A stretch of 64,000 nucleotides of DNA from Gambelia wislizenii (lineage: Eukaryota; Chordata; Lepidosauria; Squamata; Crotaphytidae): assembly GCA_030847615.1 (NCBI GenBank), contig JAUMIR010000003.1, positions 31,928,501-31,992,500 on the forward strand, read 5' to 3'. Within the stretch, counting starts at the first letter, position 1. Every line of letters starts with the position of its first letter. Below are positions 1 to 10,222 of the stretch, one piece after another. Made by a program: the position numbers and the translations under genes. The notes under the pieces are model-generated. The model did not search any database. It saw only the letters and a list, made by a program, of their open reading frames with translations, and had not been told where the DNA came from.

Positions 1-975
1 CCAACAAGATCTGGAAGGTTCCATGATAATTCCTCTCCAAATAAAGGAGTGCTCTGTTTTGCAACAGAAAATAATATACCTCTGAGTAAATATGTATAGG
101 ATTGCATTGCGTGGCTTCAGCTATAGATTTTGCTTAACTAAGTTAAGTCACAAACAGATGTACTTGCAAGTAAGCATACAAAGGATTGGGCTGAACCATG
201 TGGATGCAACAGGTCAGTTTTATGAATTACAGACATTAAATAGCTTCATTCTCGGCTTTCTAATGGCCTGTTAAAGCTCAATTCCCATCTTCTTTATTGC
301 CAACTGAACAATTGTTACAACCTTTCCCTATATTTCTTGGCTATTTTCATATAATAGTGCCTGTGTTGCTGCCACTGAGAAATCCCGTTATACCTGTAGT
401 TTGCCTTCAGGGAATTGTTGCAAATCTGGTAGCATTCAAGTCAGGCTTTATGCACCAGACTCTAATAAAATATAAAAATAATATTGTTTTCTTTGTTCAA
501 AATATTTGCTGTTTAAAAGACCATTTCCCCCAAATATCCACCTATATATTTTATAGTGATATATTTCTCAGTCAGAGCACAGTTTACCAATCTGTTCAAC
601 AATTCCATCCTTGGATTTTGCAAACAAAACAGCAAAAACAAACACCCCGAATAACTTCTCTTTGGGGGTATGATCTAACTTGAAGAAAAAGTTTCTTCTA
701 TGACTTCTTAGATCTCCAGCAGTAGAATATATATAATCTGTAATGACTATTTAGATTCTGCTCAGCTTTCATATAAAATTCAAAGTTTTCAGAATTATCA
801 TTACAGAAGATGCCATATGTTTCAGTAAATTAAGATGTACCTCATCCCTTAACTAAGTCCAATTACTATAAATCTAGAAACCTTTGCAAAGGCAGCTGTG
901 TGAAAAAAATGCCAGTGAGCACTAGATAACTTAGGAGTCCAGTCCTATGAGCTATTGTGCCAGCCAAGTTAAACA
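1..975. other. unannotated AT-rich non-coding DNA
   Basis: Open reading frames here are short and on one strand at a time with no recognisable domain. I see no SINE, LINE or terminal-repeat signature. Likely intergenic or intronic. Confidence 0.5.
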
Positions 976-985
976 GCGAGGACTG

Positions 986-1283
986 TGAGGCTTACTGTAC
1001 TCCGAAGAAAAACAGCAAGGCAGCAGGAATGTTCCATCTTCTGTGCTGCCTTACCACATGATGTTGTTCTTTTGTCATTTTTTTTGCTCCAGACCCATGG
1101 GGGACTGAGGTAAAACCACATCTTTTTGCTAATCAGATTTTCAGGTTAGCAAAAAGATATGGCTCTCCCTCAGTCCCCTATGGGACCGGAATGAAAGAAC
1201 AACAACGTCATGCTGTAAGGCAGCATGGAAGATGAATTGTTCCTGCTGCCTTGCCACTTTTCTTTGGAGTGCAGTAACGCACT
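986..1283. mobile_element. long inverted-repeat (hairpin) element
   Basis: Two arms of about 145 bp are reverse complements of each other with scattered mismatches. The left arm holds ggcagcaggaatgttccat and the right arm attgttcctgctgcc. The fold centre lies near 1137, and the innermost pair is tttttgctaa/ttagcaaaaa. Outer pairing reaches about ttactgtactcc/ggagtgcagtaa. No protein is encoded. The form fits a snap-back non-autonomous DNA element (MITE). No clear target duplication was identified, so the exact ends are uncertain. Confidence 0.6.
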
Positions 1284-2083
1284 GGGCATTCTTCTTCTTC
1301 TTATGCCAATGCAATGTCATTATCTGGCATCACAAGTCAACCCTAGTTATCATGCAGGCACAGTCAGGGATGGTGAAAATGTTATTTGTTTCACTTTTGA
1401 TAATTTTGATTTCCAAAATTTGCAGACTTATTCATAAAATTAATGAGAACACTTTGGTGTGGGTTGTTGTTGTTGTTTTTAATGGAGTGGAGGAAGTAAC
1501 AGATTTACCCATCCAACTGGCAGACTTTCAGTACTAAAAGTCTGGCTTTGAATAATTGAGTACTTAACCAAGTTTGCAGTGTTTATTAGTTCCGGGGTGT
1601 GTGTGTGTGCACGCGCAAGTCAGACTCTACGTTTTTAACAGCCATGTAACTTACAGGCATAGAATGTTCCTCTCCAGACTGGGAATAATGGTACCTGTTG
1701 AACTGGTCAGTCTAGATTGGGATGGGTAAATGTTGGGGGTTGGGGGACACATTGGACCAGTCAGGAAAACACAGAGAGCTGCACCCCTACTGTACCTCCT
1801 GCCAAAAAGTAACATTTAGCCCCAAATGGCTTCTAGGAACATGGGTTATTTTACCAAGTTTGGGAGTGGTGTGAGCTATTTTTGGCCCAGGAGAAGTCCT
1901 TTTTAACAATAGGATGTGACAAGGAAGTTAAAGTTCAGTTCCCATTACTATATATGTATAGTTATAGAAGGTTATTAAAATTTACCAAAAATAAATTTCT
2001 TCATAAATTCAGTGGGAAGAACTTGAGTTTGTTTGTTTTTTAATGCAACTGACTCCCACATACACACACCATCCTTCAGTGGG
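1284..2083. other. unannotated, with a short GT run
   Basis: Non-coding DNA containing a short (GT)n near 1597. No family was recognised. Confidence 0.4.
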
Positions 2084-2302
2084 TTCATCTACACTGTAGA
2101 AATAATGCAGTTTGACACCACTTTTAACGGCCATGGCTTCATCCTACAGACTCCTCAGGTTTGTAGTTTTGTTAGGCACCAGCACTTCTTTGGCAGATAA
2201 AGCTAATGGCCTTGTAAAACTACAAATCCCAGGGTTCCATAGGGTGGAGCTACAGCATTTAAAGTGGTGTCAAACTGCACTATTTCTACAGAGTAGGTGC
2301 AC
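2084..2302. mobile_element. MITE with long imperfect terminal inverted repeats
   Basis: The left end ctacactgtagaaataatg and the right end tatttctacagagtaggtg are imperfect inverted copies. Next inside, tttgacaccacttt pairs with aaagtggtgtcaaa. The interior contains tttgtagtttt and aaactacaaatccc, another inverted pair. Size and layout fit a non-autonomous DNA transposon. A related copy lies at 28605-29038. A target duplication is not clear. Confidence 0.6.
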
Positions 2303-2977
2303 TCAGTATCACACTAGCTAGTTAACACTACAGAACTGGGAACAACCTGTTAATAGAATAATACTAGCTGTACCGACATAACATACGCCAGTGGTGCATT
2401 AAGGATGAGTTGCTCTGTTGCCCTGCCCCCACTGCCGCTGCCACTAGTTGACTGCCTGGTTCCGTCACAGAGGCAGCAGGGGTGGCGGATCAATGATGTG
2501 ACCCCCTGGGCGCCCAGGCGATATCAAAACTCATATCAATAATTGGTCTAGTTCTATAACAGAGTAAATAATGTCTACTATTACAAAAATCCAATGTATT
2601 AGTTGGGAGGTCCATCTTCACTGACTCATTTCTTACAAAATAAACTACATATGTGCTGATTGGCAGCTTAGGAAACATACCCAACCAATCCCTCACTCCC
2701 TCAGCCAATCACCATCTAAATTCCCTCTCCGCCTCACAATCCACTCCTGCCACTCAATCTGCATCTACACCCCCAGCCTCACAAGGGCCCCTCCCTCCTC
2801 TCTGTCACTCAGCCAATCACCACCCACATGTAAAAAAGTGTAATTCCCCTCCTAAAATAATACTATGCAGCTGAACCATGTGGAAAGGAACACTGCCACT
2901 CCATGCTCTATGCTGCAACCATCACTTGAAATCCCAATAGGGCACAAAATAGTGTATGTTATGCCAGACACACCTAT
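2303..2977. other. mosaic with Helitron-like subterminal motifs
   Basis: At 2364-2370 ctagctg could be a minus-strand Helitron 3' end (CTAG), comparable with the terminus at 40813. Around 2655-2690 the motif gtgctgattggc followed by ttaggaaac also occurs at 4745-4868 and 40340. The pieces do not assemble into one complete element here. No gene is seen. Confidence 0.3.
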
Positions 2978-3084
2978 ACCAGGGACCCCCTTTAAATATC
3001 TTTTGTTCCCATGGGCCCCCAAGACTTAACTCAAGATTTAAAACCCTAACAATGACAGCAACAATAATAACAATACAATTACGC
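2978..3084 (+). mobile_element. partial hAT-type element, 5' piece
   Basis: The stretch beginning accagggacccccttt and running to aacaatacaatta is a second copy of the first 110 bases of the neighbouring element at 3085-3471. It stops exactly where the next copy begins. Its own terminal repeat is not intact. Confidence 0.45.
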
Positions 3085-3471
3085 CAGTGGCTCTTAACCT
3101 ATTCATTACCAAGGACCTACTTTAAATATATTTTGTTGCCATGGACACCCAAGACTTTAGATTTAAAACAATAACAATAACAACAACAACAACAACAACA
3201 ATGAACAATTGCATCATCCATGAAATCTTCCCTCAGAGACACTGTAATGGGAGGGAAGACATTTCTTCTGCTTCTTCCTGCAAGTTTGTGGCTGGAATGT
3301 ATGAATGGCAATATGCAGGCCAAGCCAGCCAGTCTTTGCCTTGGATCATGTCTCATGACCACTCCAGTGCAGGCAGGCAGGTGGTCTAAGCAGCCTTCAA
3401 GCCTTTGTGGACCCCCTGTGAGGACATTACGGACACCTGGGGGTTTCCAGACCCCATGTTAAGAACGACTG
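3085..3471 (+). mobile_element. non-autonomous hAT-type element
   Basis: It starts cagtggctcttaacc and ends gttaagaacgactg, an inverted pair of the cagnggttctyaacc type typical of Charlie-like hAT elements. It carries an internal (AAC)n run at about 3176-3202. Length is 387 bp, and it is close in sequence to the copy at 31625-32005. The 8-bp flanks (aattacgc, gtctagat) do not match, so the target duplication is lost or the insertion was rearranged. Confidence 0.65.
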
Positions 3472-4203
3472 GTCTAGATAGTTGGTGAAAGTAGCATGCA
3501 AAAGCTCTGCCTCATTTAGAGAAGAGCAGGTCCAGGGACCCTTGTTTGCCACTTGTTAAAATAGAAATGAATAGAAAAGGGGAAAAAAGAGACTCTCCAG
3601 CAAGGGCTGGAATGGTCACCTCCAACTTTTTTGTGAGTCTTGGGGCCTGTCTGTGCTCCACCCACATACTACAGAGTGTCTGCCTTTGACTGCAATACCA
3701 GCTGCCCTTCAAGGGCAGCATGCTGGATTCCCATTGGGGTATGCTGGTGGCGAATGAGAGCCTACTTTGCTCCATTCTATTTCCCCTCCCTCGCCAGCTT
3801 TAGCTCTTCCCACTGGCTGGAGGTTTATTTTTTAGCAGGTAGCAGCCCGTCTGGTGCAGCATTTGCAAAGAAAGCCTTTCACCCCATGGGAAGCAGAGCC
3901 AGGGGTGGCCAGAGGACACCAAGGGGTCCCCCCAAAGAGGAAAAAAGAGGTCCTGGAACCCCTGGGTAGACTCCCACCTCCTTCCCACCACTTTCCAGAT
4001 TTTTTTCCTTAGGTCAGAAGGTGTCCAGTCAGTATAGACTCACTGAGAGACACCAGGCACAGCCTGAGGACAAACTAACCCAGGAGTAGCCAAAACAGAA
4101 GAACTGCACAGCAGAAAAGGCACAAAAACAAAGGCTTCAGCTAGCAGCTGTTCCCTAGCTTTCATCCACTTTCACACACACACACACACACAAACAAACA
4201 AAC
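3472..4203. other. unannotated, ends in CA/CAAA microsatellite
   Basis: Moderately GC-rich DNA around 3640-3990 holds overlapping open frames on both strands, but none resembles a protein family. A (CA)n then (CAAA)n tract lies at about 4172-4203. Confidence 0.4.
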
Positions 4204-4498
4204 CTTACAGACAGCAAGGTTTGCCCAAAAATATCTGGAGGTCTTTATTCAGTTTCAATATAAACAAACAGTATATACACAGCAAACCTCATTAACAAAC
4301 TCAACATCAACATTCCTCTTACTCCACAACGCCAACCCACACACAATGCATTGTGTGCTTTTGCTGTATAGGAGTGTTTGTTAGTCATCCCTCTGCCTAG
4401 CCACAGCTGTGAACAAACCCACTTCAGCTGTGCTAGTAGTCTGTGGTCTATTGCTGCAACATTTTTCCTATTGCACTTAAAGCAATATTACCCTGACA
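4204..4498 (-). mobile_element. candidate solo LTR
   Basis: Read on the minus strand it begins tgtcagggtaatattg at 4498 and has an aataaa polyadenylation signal (complement near 4250). It ends close to 4204. A diverged relative in plus orientation lies at 54897-55205 and shares taagtgca, acagctgtggctaggcag and ctgaataaa in the same order. This is the expected look of an LTR, but no internal gag or pol is present and boundaries are approximate. It could be another dispersed repeat. Confidence 0.4.
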
Positions 4499-4744
4499 GA
4501 AGGAGGGCGGGGAAGGGCTCAAGTTTTTGGGTGCAGTAGGGGTGAAGAGCAGATGAAGGGGAAAAAACTACCCTACAAGGTAGGACAGGAGGGAAAAGAA
4601 GAAAAAGGGTGGGGGACGCATAGAAAGCAACATTATTTTTCCCCATGCATTCATATTAAGACAGCAAGGGGAGCTGGCTGAGTATTTAGCTACTGCAGCT
4701 CGACAGGCAAAGATGTGACTGTAGGCCAAGGAAGTGGTGCTGGA

Positions 4745-4868
4745 AAACACCCTCAGGCTGCTGATTGGCCAGTCAACGGAGCACTACAATTGGTTGCGTA
4801 TGTTTCCTAAGCAGCCAGTCAGCACACTGGGAATGGCAATATACCCAAAAGAATTGTATATACATAGA
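4745..4868 (-). mobile_element. Helitron-like 5' end fragment
   Basis: On the minus strand it begins with TC at 4868 (tctatgtatatac) after an A, then cttttgggtatattgcc, then gtgctgactggc and ttaggaaac. The same order occurs at 40280-40410. The 3' terminus was not found, so it is truncated or fragmented. Confidence 0.45.
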
Positions 4869-5461
4869 TAGATAGCTATTTTGTACAAAGTGGCAACCAG
4901 GTGTGCTCCCAACATAAATGTGCTCTTCTGGCCATGCCCCAAATATTGTAAAATTCAGCAGAATTAACAAAAACTACCCCTATGCACATACAGGAATCTT
5001 GATCCATTTGCAAATGGTGAAGGGCCATATCTCAATGACAGAGTATGTGCTTTTCAATCACAGTTATTTTCAGAAAGGGCTGGAAGGAACATTGAAACCC
5101 ATAAAAGCTTCCTACCCATCAAAATAGTCAACACTGAAATTGATTAATGGTCTAACCCAGTAGAAGGCAGATTCATGTCTTTCTGACATTAGCAGTACTT
5201 CTCAAGAGGGCCTATGTGTGTGCCCTATTTGCATAATTATTTCATTTTTAAGAGGGAAGGTAATAATAATGTGGATGAGGTGTATATCCACATTGATGTA
5301 CACATATTTCTAAGCACACAACGTAGTACATCACATGTATGACTGACATCAAGCAATCTAGTTCATAAATGTGGTTCAACTTTTGAACTGGCTGCGAAAG
5401 AAAACAAACAATGGCCCATACGAAGAGAAGGAGGAGGACAAGGAAGACGAGGAAAGAAAAA
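4869..5461. other. unannotated
   Basis: AT-rich DNA with no recognised repeat or gene. Confidence 0.4.
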
Positions 5462-6027
5462 TGTTGATGATGATGATGGTGGTGGTTTTTATCCCACCTT
5501 TCCCCCAAAACATCCCCTATTCTCTTTGAATCCAATTCAAGGTGCTGGTTACCCCGTATAAAGCCCAACATGGCTTCGGCGCAGGCTGTCTGTTTGCCTC
5601 TTCTATATGAGCCCACTCATGCAAAAAGATCTTCAAAAGAGCATCTCAGTCCCACCATCTTCACAGGCATGCCTGATTGGAACTCCCTTCCTAAAGGAGC
5701 AATGATGCCTCCCTCTTTGTTGTCGTTCAACCAAGCTGAAACTTTTCTGTTCTGGCAAAATTTTAGGAATTGACTTCAAGGGATTTTAATAGTGTGTTGG
5801 TTAAATGATTTTTATCTTTTGCCTTCTATGGGTTTAGGTTTAATTGCATTTAAACCTTTTGATTGCTTTAGCTTATGTCTTCACAACTGCTTTTAAATGT
5901 ATTGGTTTTAATATTTTTTTAACTGCCTGGAGTCCCAGTTATGGGAAAATTGATATTGCATTATTATTGTTGATGTTGTTCTTATTGGCTGCCACTAGCT
6001 TTTTATCTTCCTCTTTTTGCATCTATA
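5462..6027 (+). mobile_element. L2-type LINE 3' region
   Basis: The part from about 5520 to 5990 carries the untranslated end seen in several L2 copies of this window: aactcccttcctaaagg, then tctttgttgtc, then T-rich sequence, then ctggagtcccagttatggg. At 5462-5510 the first bases look like an L2 tail in the opposite orientation (cccacctttcccccaaaa, preceded by a GAT/GGT run), so two pieces may meet head to head. It is interrupted at 6028 by the composite hAT element and may continue past 11690. Confidence 0.5.
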
Positions 6028-6355
6028 CCTGCAAACAGGGCCAGTTCAATACTGCCAAATCAGCATCCGAAGGAGCCCCTGTAGCCACAGGGGCCCTCCC
6101 CCACAGCAGCCCAGCACATGTAGCTCCGACCCTCCCTGCCACCAACAATGCACTTCCTTCACCCAGCCACGGTCTGCTCTGGGCAGCATTACCTGTGGGA
6201 CGGGACTCTTGGCTGCCCAGGCAGAAGCCATGGTCTCCCGCTCCTTCCCCGTCACCTGGCTGACCTCCTGCCACTCATAGAATCATAGAATTGCAGAGTT
6301 GGAAGAGACCACGAGGGCCATCCAGTCCAACCCCCTGCCATGCAGGAAATCATGA

Positions 6356-6799
6356 TCAAAGCATCCCCGACAGATGGCCGTCCATCCTCTGTTTAAAGAC
6401 CTCCAAGGAAGGAGACCCCACCACACTCCAAGGGAGTGCGTTCCACTGCCAAACAGCTCTTACTGTCAGAAAGTTCCTCCTAATGTTGAGGTGGAATCTC
6501 TGTTCCTGAAGCTTGCATCCATTGCTCCGTCTTCCAGTCTCTGGAGCAGCAGAAAACAAGCCTGCTCCATCCTCAACGTGACATCCCTTCAAATACTTAA
6601 ACAGGGCTATCATATCGCCTCTTAACCGTCTTTTTTCCAGCCTAAACATACCCAGCGGCACTATTACTTCCCTTGATCTGGACACTATACTTCTGTTGAT
6701 GCAGCCCAAAATCACATTGGCCTTTTTAGCTGCCGCATCACACTGTTGATTCATGTTCAACTTCTGGTCTACTAGGACTCCTAGATCTCCTAGTCTCAT
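6356..6799 (-). pseudogene. CR1 ORF2 C-terminal region
   Basis: This 147-residue frame contains [40 protein letters not shown] and [15 protein letters not shown], the motifs that follow the reverse transcriptase palm in CR1 elements. It then runs through [15 protein letters not shown] and ends [16 protein letters not shown]. Relative to copy B it has lost a stretch between VPL and RLRGD: the link is replaced by GMFRLEKR, so about 70 residues are deleted in frame. Confidence 0.85.
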
Positions 6800-7216
6800 T
6801 CAGCCAGGTCTCCTCCATCCTATATCTATGCATTTCATTTTTCCCCCTAAGTGCAGTACCTTACATTTCTCCGTATTGAATTTCATTTTGTTAGCTTTGG
6901 CCCATCTCTCCAGTCTATCCAGGTCATTTTGAATTTTGATCCTGTCCTCTAGGGTATTAGCCACTCCTCCTAATTTGGTGTCATCAGCAAATTTGATAAG
7001 TATGCCCCTAATTCCCTCATCCAAGTCATTGATAAAGATGTTGAATAGCGCTGGGCCCATGACCGAACCTTGTGGTTCCCCAGAGGTGGTGGCAAGATGG
7101 CGACGGACTAACAACTTCTGAATTGTCCTCCCACTTGTGGCTGCCCACTGGTCACATCTTTCCAAGATGAAGAGGAGCCACTGCTGAACACCCTTTAGGT
7201 TCGGCCGGTCAACCAA
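6800..7216 (-). pseudogene. CR1 reverse transcriptase, palm catalytic part
   Basis: It carries PQGSVMGPALFNIFINDLDE and the catalytic motif FADDTKLGG, with both aspartates intact. About 20 extra residues precede PQGSV compared with copy B, arising from a roughly 60-bp insertion at 7078-7140. The frame stays open across that insertion. It follows directly from the frame at 7195-7638 by a frameshift. Confidence 0.85.
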
Positions 7217-7638
7217 TTACAAATCCATTGAACAGTTAACTTGTCTAGCCCACATTTTACAAGCTTGTTTGCAAGAATGTCATGGGGAACCTTGTCAAGG
7301 GCCTTACTGAAATCAAGGTATACGATATCCACAGCGTTCCCTTCATCTACCAAGCTGGTCATTTTATCAAAAAAAGAGATCAGATTAGTCTTGCATGACT
7401 TGTTTCTCTGAAACCCATGTTGACATTTTGTGATTATGGCATTGCATTCTAAATGTTCACAGACTCTCTGTTTAATGATCTGCTCTAGAATCTTCCCTGG
7501 TATTGATGTCAGACTAACTGGACGATAATTGTTGGGATCCACTTTTTCCCCCTTTTTGAAGATGGGGACAACATTTGCCCTCCTCCAGTCTGCTGGGACT
7601 TCTCCTGTTCTCCAGGAGTTCTCAAAGATTATTGCCAA
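7195..7638 (-). pseudogene. CR1 reverse transcriptase, fingers and palm start
   Basis: The frame reads WRRANVVPIFKKG, then NNYRPVSLTSIPGKILEQII, HGFQRNKSCKTNL and DIVYLDFSKALDKVPHD. These are RT motifs 1 to A of the CR1 group; the motif A aspartate in YLDFSKA is present. It ends at a frameshift in the NWLTGRT region. Confidence 0.85.
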
Positions 7639-7715
7639 TGTCTCTGAGATTATATTTGCCAGCTCTTTTAATACTCTTGGATGTAGTTCATCTGGTCCTG
7701 GAGATTTAAATTCAT

Positions 7716-8223
7716 TTAGATTAAGAGGAATTCCTGTACTACCTCTTTGTGCTGGATTTCCCCTATTGTGTCCTCACCCTTTTCCTTCTCTGAAAACACT
7801 GAGGCAAAGAAGGTGTTGAGTAATTCTGCCTTTTCTCTGTCCCCTGTTAGCTTTTTGGCATCTTCTCTGCGTAGTGGCCCTACCATTTCCTTCTTCCTCC
7901 TTTTGCTGTGGACATACAAAAAAACAAACAAAAAAAAAACCACCACTTTTTTATTGTTGTTAACCTCTCTAGCAAGCACGAGCTCATTCCCCCACTTTCG
8001 CTTTTCTGACTTTACTCCTACACGTGTTTGCTCTCCGTTTGAATAATTCTTTGGTGATTTCCCCCTTTTTCCATTTCCTAGACATGTTCCGTTTAAAACT
8101 TAACTCTGTTGAAATTTCTTTAGTCATCCATCCTGGTTTCTTGAGACACCTCCCATTTTCTGCCTCAATGGTACTGTTTGAAATTGTGCCTAAGTATCTC
8201 CCTTTTGAGAAAGTCCCATCCAT
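7716..8223 (-). pseudogene. CR1 ORF2 linker between endonuclease and RT
   Basis: Two short frames in series. One is [20 protein letters not shown] and [20 protein letters not shown]; the other includes [28 protein letters not shown] and [10 protein letters not shown]. The intact equivalent is a single frame in copy B (48514-49368). An A-rich expansion near 7918-7940 marks the break between them. Confidence 0.75.
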
Positions 8224-8373
8224 CTTGAGGTCTCTTCTCTTTTAGTATTCCTGACTATGGGATCACCCCCAGTGTTTCCCTGAGTTTATTGAAATCAGCT
8301 CTCCTAAAGTTGAGAACGCATGTCTGACTATGCCTGGCTTCTCCTTTCCATTGTATAACAAACTGCAGGAGAA

Positions 8374-8589
8374 CATAGAATCATAGAATCATAGAATTGC
8401 AGAGTTGGAAGAGACCACGAGGGCCATCCAGTCCAACCCCCTGCCACGCAGGAAATCTTGATCAAAGCATCCCCGACAGATGGCAATCCAGCCTCTGTTT
8501 AAAGACCTCCAAGGAAGGAGACCCCACCACGCTCCGAGAAGTAATACCTTTATTGGCCAACTGAGATGCACAAAACATATCATGCAACA
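8374..8589 (-). mobile_element. nested CR1 3' end with foreign 52-bp extension
   Basis: At 8374-8537 there is a second CR1 3' terminus (three units of the catagaat repeat, then the 3' UTR to ctccgag). It sits inside the ORF2 linker of copy A. It is joined at 8538-8589 to a sequence (gtaatacctttattggcc) absent from both CR1 copies. Comparison with copy B shows uninterrupted CR1 across this site, so the whole 216 bp is an insertion. Confidence 0.75.
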
Positions 8590-9248
8590 TGATCACTCTC
8601 ACCTAAGGATCCCACCACTTGCACCCCATTAACCAGGTCATCCCTGTTGGTTAGGATCAGATCTAAAATAGCTGACGCCCTTGTTGCCTCTTCCACCTTT
8701 TGGACCATGAAACTGTCTTCCAGGCAAGTAAGGAATTTGCTAGACCTTGAAGTTTTGGTTGAGTTAGATTGCCAGCAAATAACAGGATAGTTGAAGTCAC
8801 CCATCACTACTACATCTCTCCTTTCTGTGTTTGTGGTCATCTGTTCTAGAAAGGTATCATCCAATTCCTCTGTCTGACTTGGAGGTCTGTAGTAGAGTCC
8901 CACAATAACATCCCTGTTGTTTCCTTCCCCTTTAATTTTTATCCAGATGCTCTCTACCTGGCTTCCAGTATTGATGTCATGGATCTCTTCACTGGTGTAA
9001 ATATCCCTGACATATAATGCTATTCCTCCTCTTTTCCTGTTTGGCCTGTTTCTCTTATAAAGGTTATACCCCTCTATTCCTACATTCCAATCATGCGACT
9101 CATTCCACCAGGTTTCAGTAATGCCTATTATATCATACTTGCTTTGTAGTACTAGGAGTTGAAGTTCATCTTGCTTATTTCCCATGCTCTGTGCATTAGT
9201 GTAGAGACATCTAAGACCATGTGTTCCCTTTACTTGCTGCCTGTGCAA
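8580..9248 (-). pseudogene. CR1 endonuclease domain
   Basis: This 222-residue frame begins near GLRCLYTNAQSMGNKQDEL, then has IIGITETWWN (catalytic glutamate motif), GIALYVRD, VIVGLYYRPPSQ and VVMGDFNYPVICW, and ends GSLGESDHVA (the SDH motif). This is an apurinic-type endonuclease of CR1 LINEs with all major motifs retained. It is cut off at its C-terminus by the nested insertion at 8589. It would nick target DNA to start reverse transcription in a live copy. Confidence 0.88.
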
Positions 9249-9375
9249 GTTTTTTTGCCTCCCATTGTCCTTGCACTGTTTGCCTTGTTCCCTCTATGAC
9301 AGTTTGACTATTTTCTCCAGCCCTTTTGCCTTCCAGAATACTGTCTCCCTCCCCCATATGACTCAGTTTAAAGCC

Positions 9376-9812
9376 ACCTGTGGCCTAAGCAGCCAAGAGC
9401 AGACAGGCAGGGAGAAGGGGAGCAGGGGAAGAAGTGGCAGCTGGCATTCCCACCACCCATCCGCTCCCTCCCCACCAGTGCCACACTCCCGCTGCCCCTG
9501 ATGCCCACAGCCACCGAACCCCCTCCAAGGATCACCACCCGCCTCCCAGGAATCCGAGCCCAGCCCTGGCACCTTGGAGCAGAAGGATCTGCTGGCCCTC
9601 CTGGCCTCACCTCACACCCTGGCCAGCTCCTACGGTGTTCCCCTGGCACCTCCAGGCAGGAGCAGCAGGAGCAGGAAGTGGTCCAGGCTGGAGCTGACTT
9701 GGAGGTAGTGGAGCCACCAGGAGGAGGACAAGGAGGATGCACAGCAGCAGCCGCCCAGGTGCGAAGGGGAAAGATGCAAGGGCCCCCCAGAATTCATTAA
9801 ACCAGCCCTGCC
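9376..9812. mobile_element. GC-rich interior of the composite hAT block with inner terminus
   Basis: Rich in CAG/GAG and CCACC words; open frames on both strands are low-complexity and not believable proteins. At 9779-9812 it ends ggccccccagaattcatt then aaaccagccctg, a diverged copy of the outer right terminus at 11650-11681. It may be the true end of an earlier insertion or a nested relative. Confidence 0.45.
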
Positions 9813-10145
9813 TTGCCCTCCAGCCAGCTTGAGACAGAATGGCAGCAGCAGAGGAGGCAGAGAAGAAGAAGAGGAGGAGTGTGTCCCACCTTGCTAGGCC
9901 CTGAAGTAGCAGGCCTGGTGGGGGGGCCCGAGTTGCCTTGGTGCCCCCACAGCTGGCGGTCTTGTTGACTGGCCTCCCAAACTCACCTCAAAACGGCCAA
10001 AGGCGGCAAGAATCTCCTCACAGGCTGTGGGGAGTCAAGGAGAGAGATGGAGAGCAGTGGAGTTACATCACCGGTTGCCACCTTTCAGACAATATAGGTG
10101 ACCATTTTAAAAAAATATATAAATATACACACAAAAATATAGATG

Positions 10146-10206
10146 TACATATACACACACACACACACACACATATATATACATACATACACATATATAC
10201 ATGCAA
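10146..10206. repeat. AC/AT microsatellite
   Basis: (CA)n followed by TATATA and ACAT units. Confidence 0.85.
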
Positions 10207-10222
10207 TTATAGATGTAGATAC

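Larger units (their letters stand above)
6276..9375 (-). mobile_element. CR1 LINE copy A, ORF2 nearly full span
   Basis: The 3' end on the minus strand is the (attctatg)n repeat at 6276, followed by the CR1 3' UTR (complement of ccatccagtccaacccc). The coding remnant runs from the endonuclease (8580-9248) through reverse transcriptase to the C-terminal region (6356). The 5' break at 9375 lies at the ORF1/ORF2 junction by comparison with copy B. Frameshifts, a 60-bp insertion near 7080 and a nested CR1 end at 8374 make it inactive. Flanking sequence on both sides belongs to the composite hAT element. Confidence 0.9.

Noticed and set aside
7529..7819. Plus-strand frames across both CR1 copies (also 48662-49330)
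   Set aside because: Antisense shadows of CR1 ORF2, recurring identically in both copies.
9363..9800. Ser/Pro/Gly-rich frames on both strands
   Set aside because: Compositionally biased GC-rich DNA with overlapping frames in both directions and no domain.
6028..9820. hAT element ending at the inner terminus 9812
   Set aside because: The bases after 9812 (ccttgccc) do not match the left flank (cctgcaaa), whereas those after 11681 match exactly; kept only as an alternative.
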